Below, piece by piece: positions 4,167-5,252 of a stretch of 5,252 nt of DNA. This DNA comes from Opitutales bacterium. GTDB taxonomy: Bacteria > Verrucomicrobiota > Verrucomicrobiia > Opitutales > UBA9783. Positions within the stretch are counted from its first letter, which is position 1. Each line of letters starts with the position of its first letter. The stretch covers positions 1 through 5,252 of the forward strand of contig JAFVCI010000066.1 of the NCBI GenBank assembly GCA_017479315.1, in the 5' to 3' direction. Under the pieces are notes generated by a model. That model had not been told where the DNA came from. It saw nothing but the letters and a program-made list of their open reading frames with translations, and did not search any database. A program made the translations under genes and the position numbers.

Positions 4167-5252
4167 ATGATTGCACTGCGGGAAGCCATAAAGAGTAATT
4201 TATTTTCGAGAAGCAACGTTCTCGCCAATATCGTTCCGGGGATCATTGTCGGGATTGTGGCGTTGCCGCTGGCGATGGCGTTTGCGATTGCAAGCGGCGT
4301 CAGTCCCGAGAAAGGGCTCTATACCGCGATTGTTGCCGGATTTTGTGTGTCCGTTTTCGGCGGGACGCGCGTGCAAATTGCCGGACCGACGGGCGCATTC
4401 GTGATTTTGCTCAGCCGCATTGTGCAGGAACACGGCTTCGAAGGTCTTCAACTGGCGACGTTTTTGGCGGGAATTTTTCTGGTTTTGATGGGGTTGTTGA
4501 AGCTGGGTTCGATGATTAAATATATTCCCGAGCCCGTCATCGTCGGCTTTACGTCGGGCATTGCGTTGACGATTTTTGTCGGGCAGTGGAAGGACTTTTT
4601 CGGGTTGTCGGAAAATTTGGTTGGTGCGAACGTTTGCGAAAAAATTATCAACACCCTGCGTACGCTTCCGACGCCCGACGGTCCCGCGACGATGCTCGCG
4701 GTTTTAAGTTTGAGCATCATTCTTTTTGTCAATAAACGCCTTAAACCAATCCCGGGATTTCTGGTTGCGCTCATCGTTGCAACAGTTGTGCAAAGTCTGT
4801 TTAAATTCCAAACCGTCGCCACCATCGGGAGCGCCTTCGGCGGTATTCCGCAAACGCTACCGTCGTTTCGTTTCCCGACCTGCTCATGGAATTTGGTAAC
4901 GGAATTGATCGGTCCGGCGTTTACGATTGCGTTGCTCGGAGCGATTGAATCGTTGCTGTCCGCCGCCGTTGCCGACAGCATGACGGGAACGCATCACCGT
5001 TCCAACCAAGAGCTGATAGGGCAGGGGATTGCCAATGTTTTTGCGCCGATGTTCGGCGGTTTTGCCGCAACGGGTGCCATTGCGCGCACCGCCACCAACA
5101 TTAAGAGCGGCGGAAATTGTCCGCTGGCGGGCATTATTCATTGCATCACGCTTGTGCTTTTTATTTTACTGCTGGCACCGTTGGCATCCGCCATTCCCAT
5201 TGCTGCCTTGTCGGCGGTTCTGTTCGTTGTCAGTTATAACATGTGTGATGCC
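4167..5252 (+). CDS. SulP-family (SLC26-like) inorganic anion transporter, N-terminal part (3' end outside window)
   Basis: The frame is open from ATG 4167 to the window end, 362 codons without a stop. SulP proteins are inner-membrane carriers of sulfate, bicarbonate or dicarboxylates, usually about 550 residues with a cytoplasmic C-terminal STAS domain, which would lie beyond the window. Family signatures in order: NIVPGIIVGIVALPLAMAFA (21-40); PEKGLYTAIVAGF (47-59); VQIAGPTGAFVILL (69-82), the anion-site strand region; PEPVIVGFTSGIAL (121-134); GGIPQTLP (225-232); LLGAIESLLSAAVADSMTG (256-274) with conserved Glu261; HHRSNQELIGQGIAN (276-290); and FAATGAIARTATNIKSG (299-315). Many hydrophobic helices are evident. 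Substrate cannot be told from sequence; sulfate permease or bicarbonate carrier are both possible. No Shine-Dalgarno precedes the ATG, and an in-frame TTG at 4161 is an alternative start. TTGACA at 4123-4128 lacks a matching -10 box. Confidence 0.93.
   Translation, partial: MIALREAIKSNLFSRSNVLANIVPGIIVGIVALPLAMAFAIASGVSPEKGLYTAIVAGFCVSVFGGTRVQIAGPTGAFVILLSRIVQEHGFEGLQLATFLAGIFLVLMGLLKLGSMIKYIPEPVIVGFTSGIALTIFVGQWKDFFGLSENLVGANVCEKIINTLRTLPTPDGPATMLAVLSLSIILFVNKRLKPIPGFLVALIVATVVQSLFKFQTVATIGSAFGGIPQTLPSFRFPTCSWNLVTELIGPAFTIALLGAIESLLSAAVADSMTGTHHRSNQELIGQGIANVFAPMFGGFAATGAIARTATNIKSGGNCPLAGIIHCITLVLFILLLAPLASAIPIAALSAVLFVVSYNMCDA

Noticed and set aside
4448..4981. 177-codon open frame on the - strand over the transporter
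   Set aside because: It lies opposite a clear SulP gene with all family motifs; the translated product is low-information Thr/Asn/Pro-rich sequence.

Overview
The window comes from a Gram-negative (diderm) bacterium. It carries part of an outer-membrane biogenesis cluster in the classic order bamA - skp/ompH - lpxD, all on the + strand. Composition is near 50% GC. The LpxD variant has Asp-Arg-Ala-Arg-Phe where many proteobacterial enzymes have Asp-Arg-Gly-Ala. Together with the weak Shine-Dalgarno sites, this makes me think of Verrucomicrobiota (Opitutae-like), but that is an inference from general knowledge, not a database match.

Layout. 1-303 is the last 100 codons of BamA, ending in the C-terminal Phe typical of outer-membrane barrels. 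310-990 encodes a periplasmic Skp/OmpH chaperone with a signal peptide. 991-1342 is a 350-bp gap with one doubtful small ORF (1159-1332) containing a CxxCxxC motif. 1343-2407 encodes a full-length LpxD, the third-step acyltransferase of lipid A synthesis. BamA inserts barrels, Skp escorts unfolded barrels through the periplasm and LpxD helps make the LPS around them, so the three form one functional unit.

2408-3039 is a 630-bp stretch without a convincing gene and is the most unusual part of the window. It holds three exact matches to the DnaA-box consensus TTWTNCACA plus one near match in tandem. Its G/C strand bias inverts sharply near 2660. It also has a 10-bp direct repeat, a spaced inverted repeat, overlapping small palindromes, a 63-nt G-free tract and a four-run G-quadruplex motif on the - strand. 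It may be a replication origin or another DnaA-binding locus, but no dnaA/dnaN is in view and the direction of the skew change does not favour an origin.

3040-3918 encodes an unrecognised exported protein: signal peptide, cysteine-rich extracytoplasmic domain and one C-terminal membrane helix. Just after the helix, at a run of six A, the reading frame changes sense. A Lys/Glu-rich tail ending in PFGEN is open in the +1 frame to 4012 and is followed 17 bp later by a good intrinsic terminator. This suggests a frameshift in the gene (mutation, phase variation, sequencing error or recoding) or a small overlapping gene. 4167-5252 is the 5' part of a SulP-family anion transporter, cut by the window end before its expected STAS domain.
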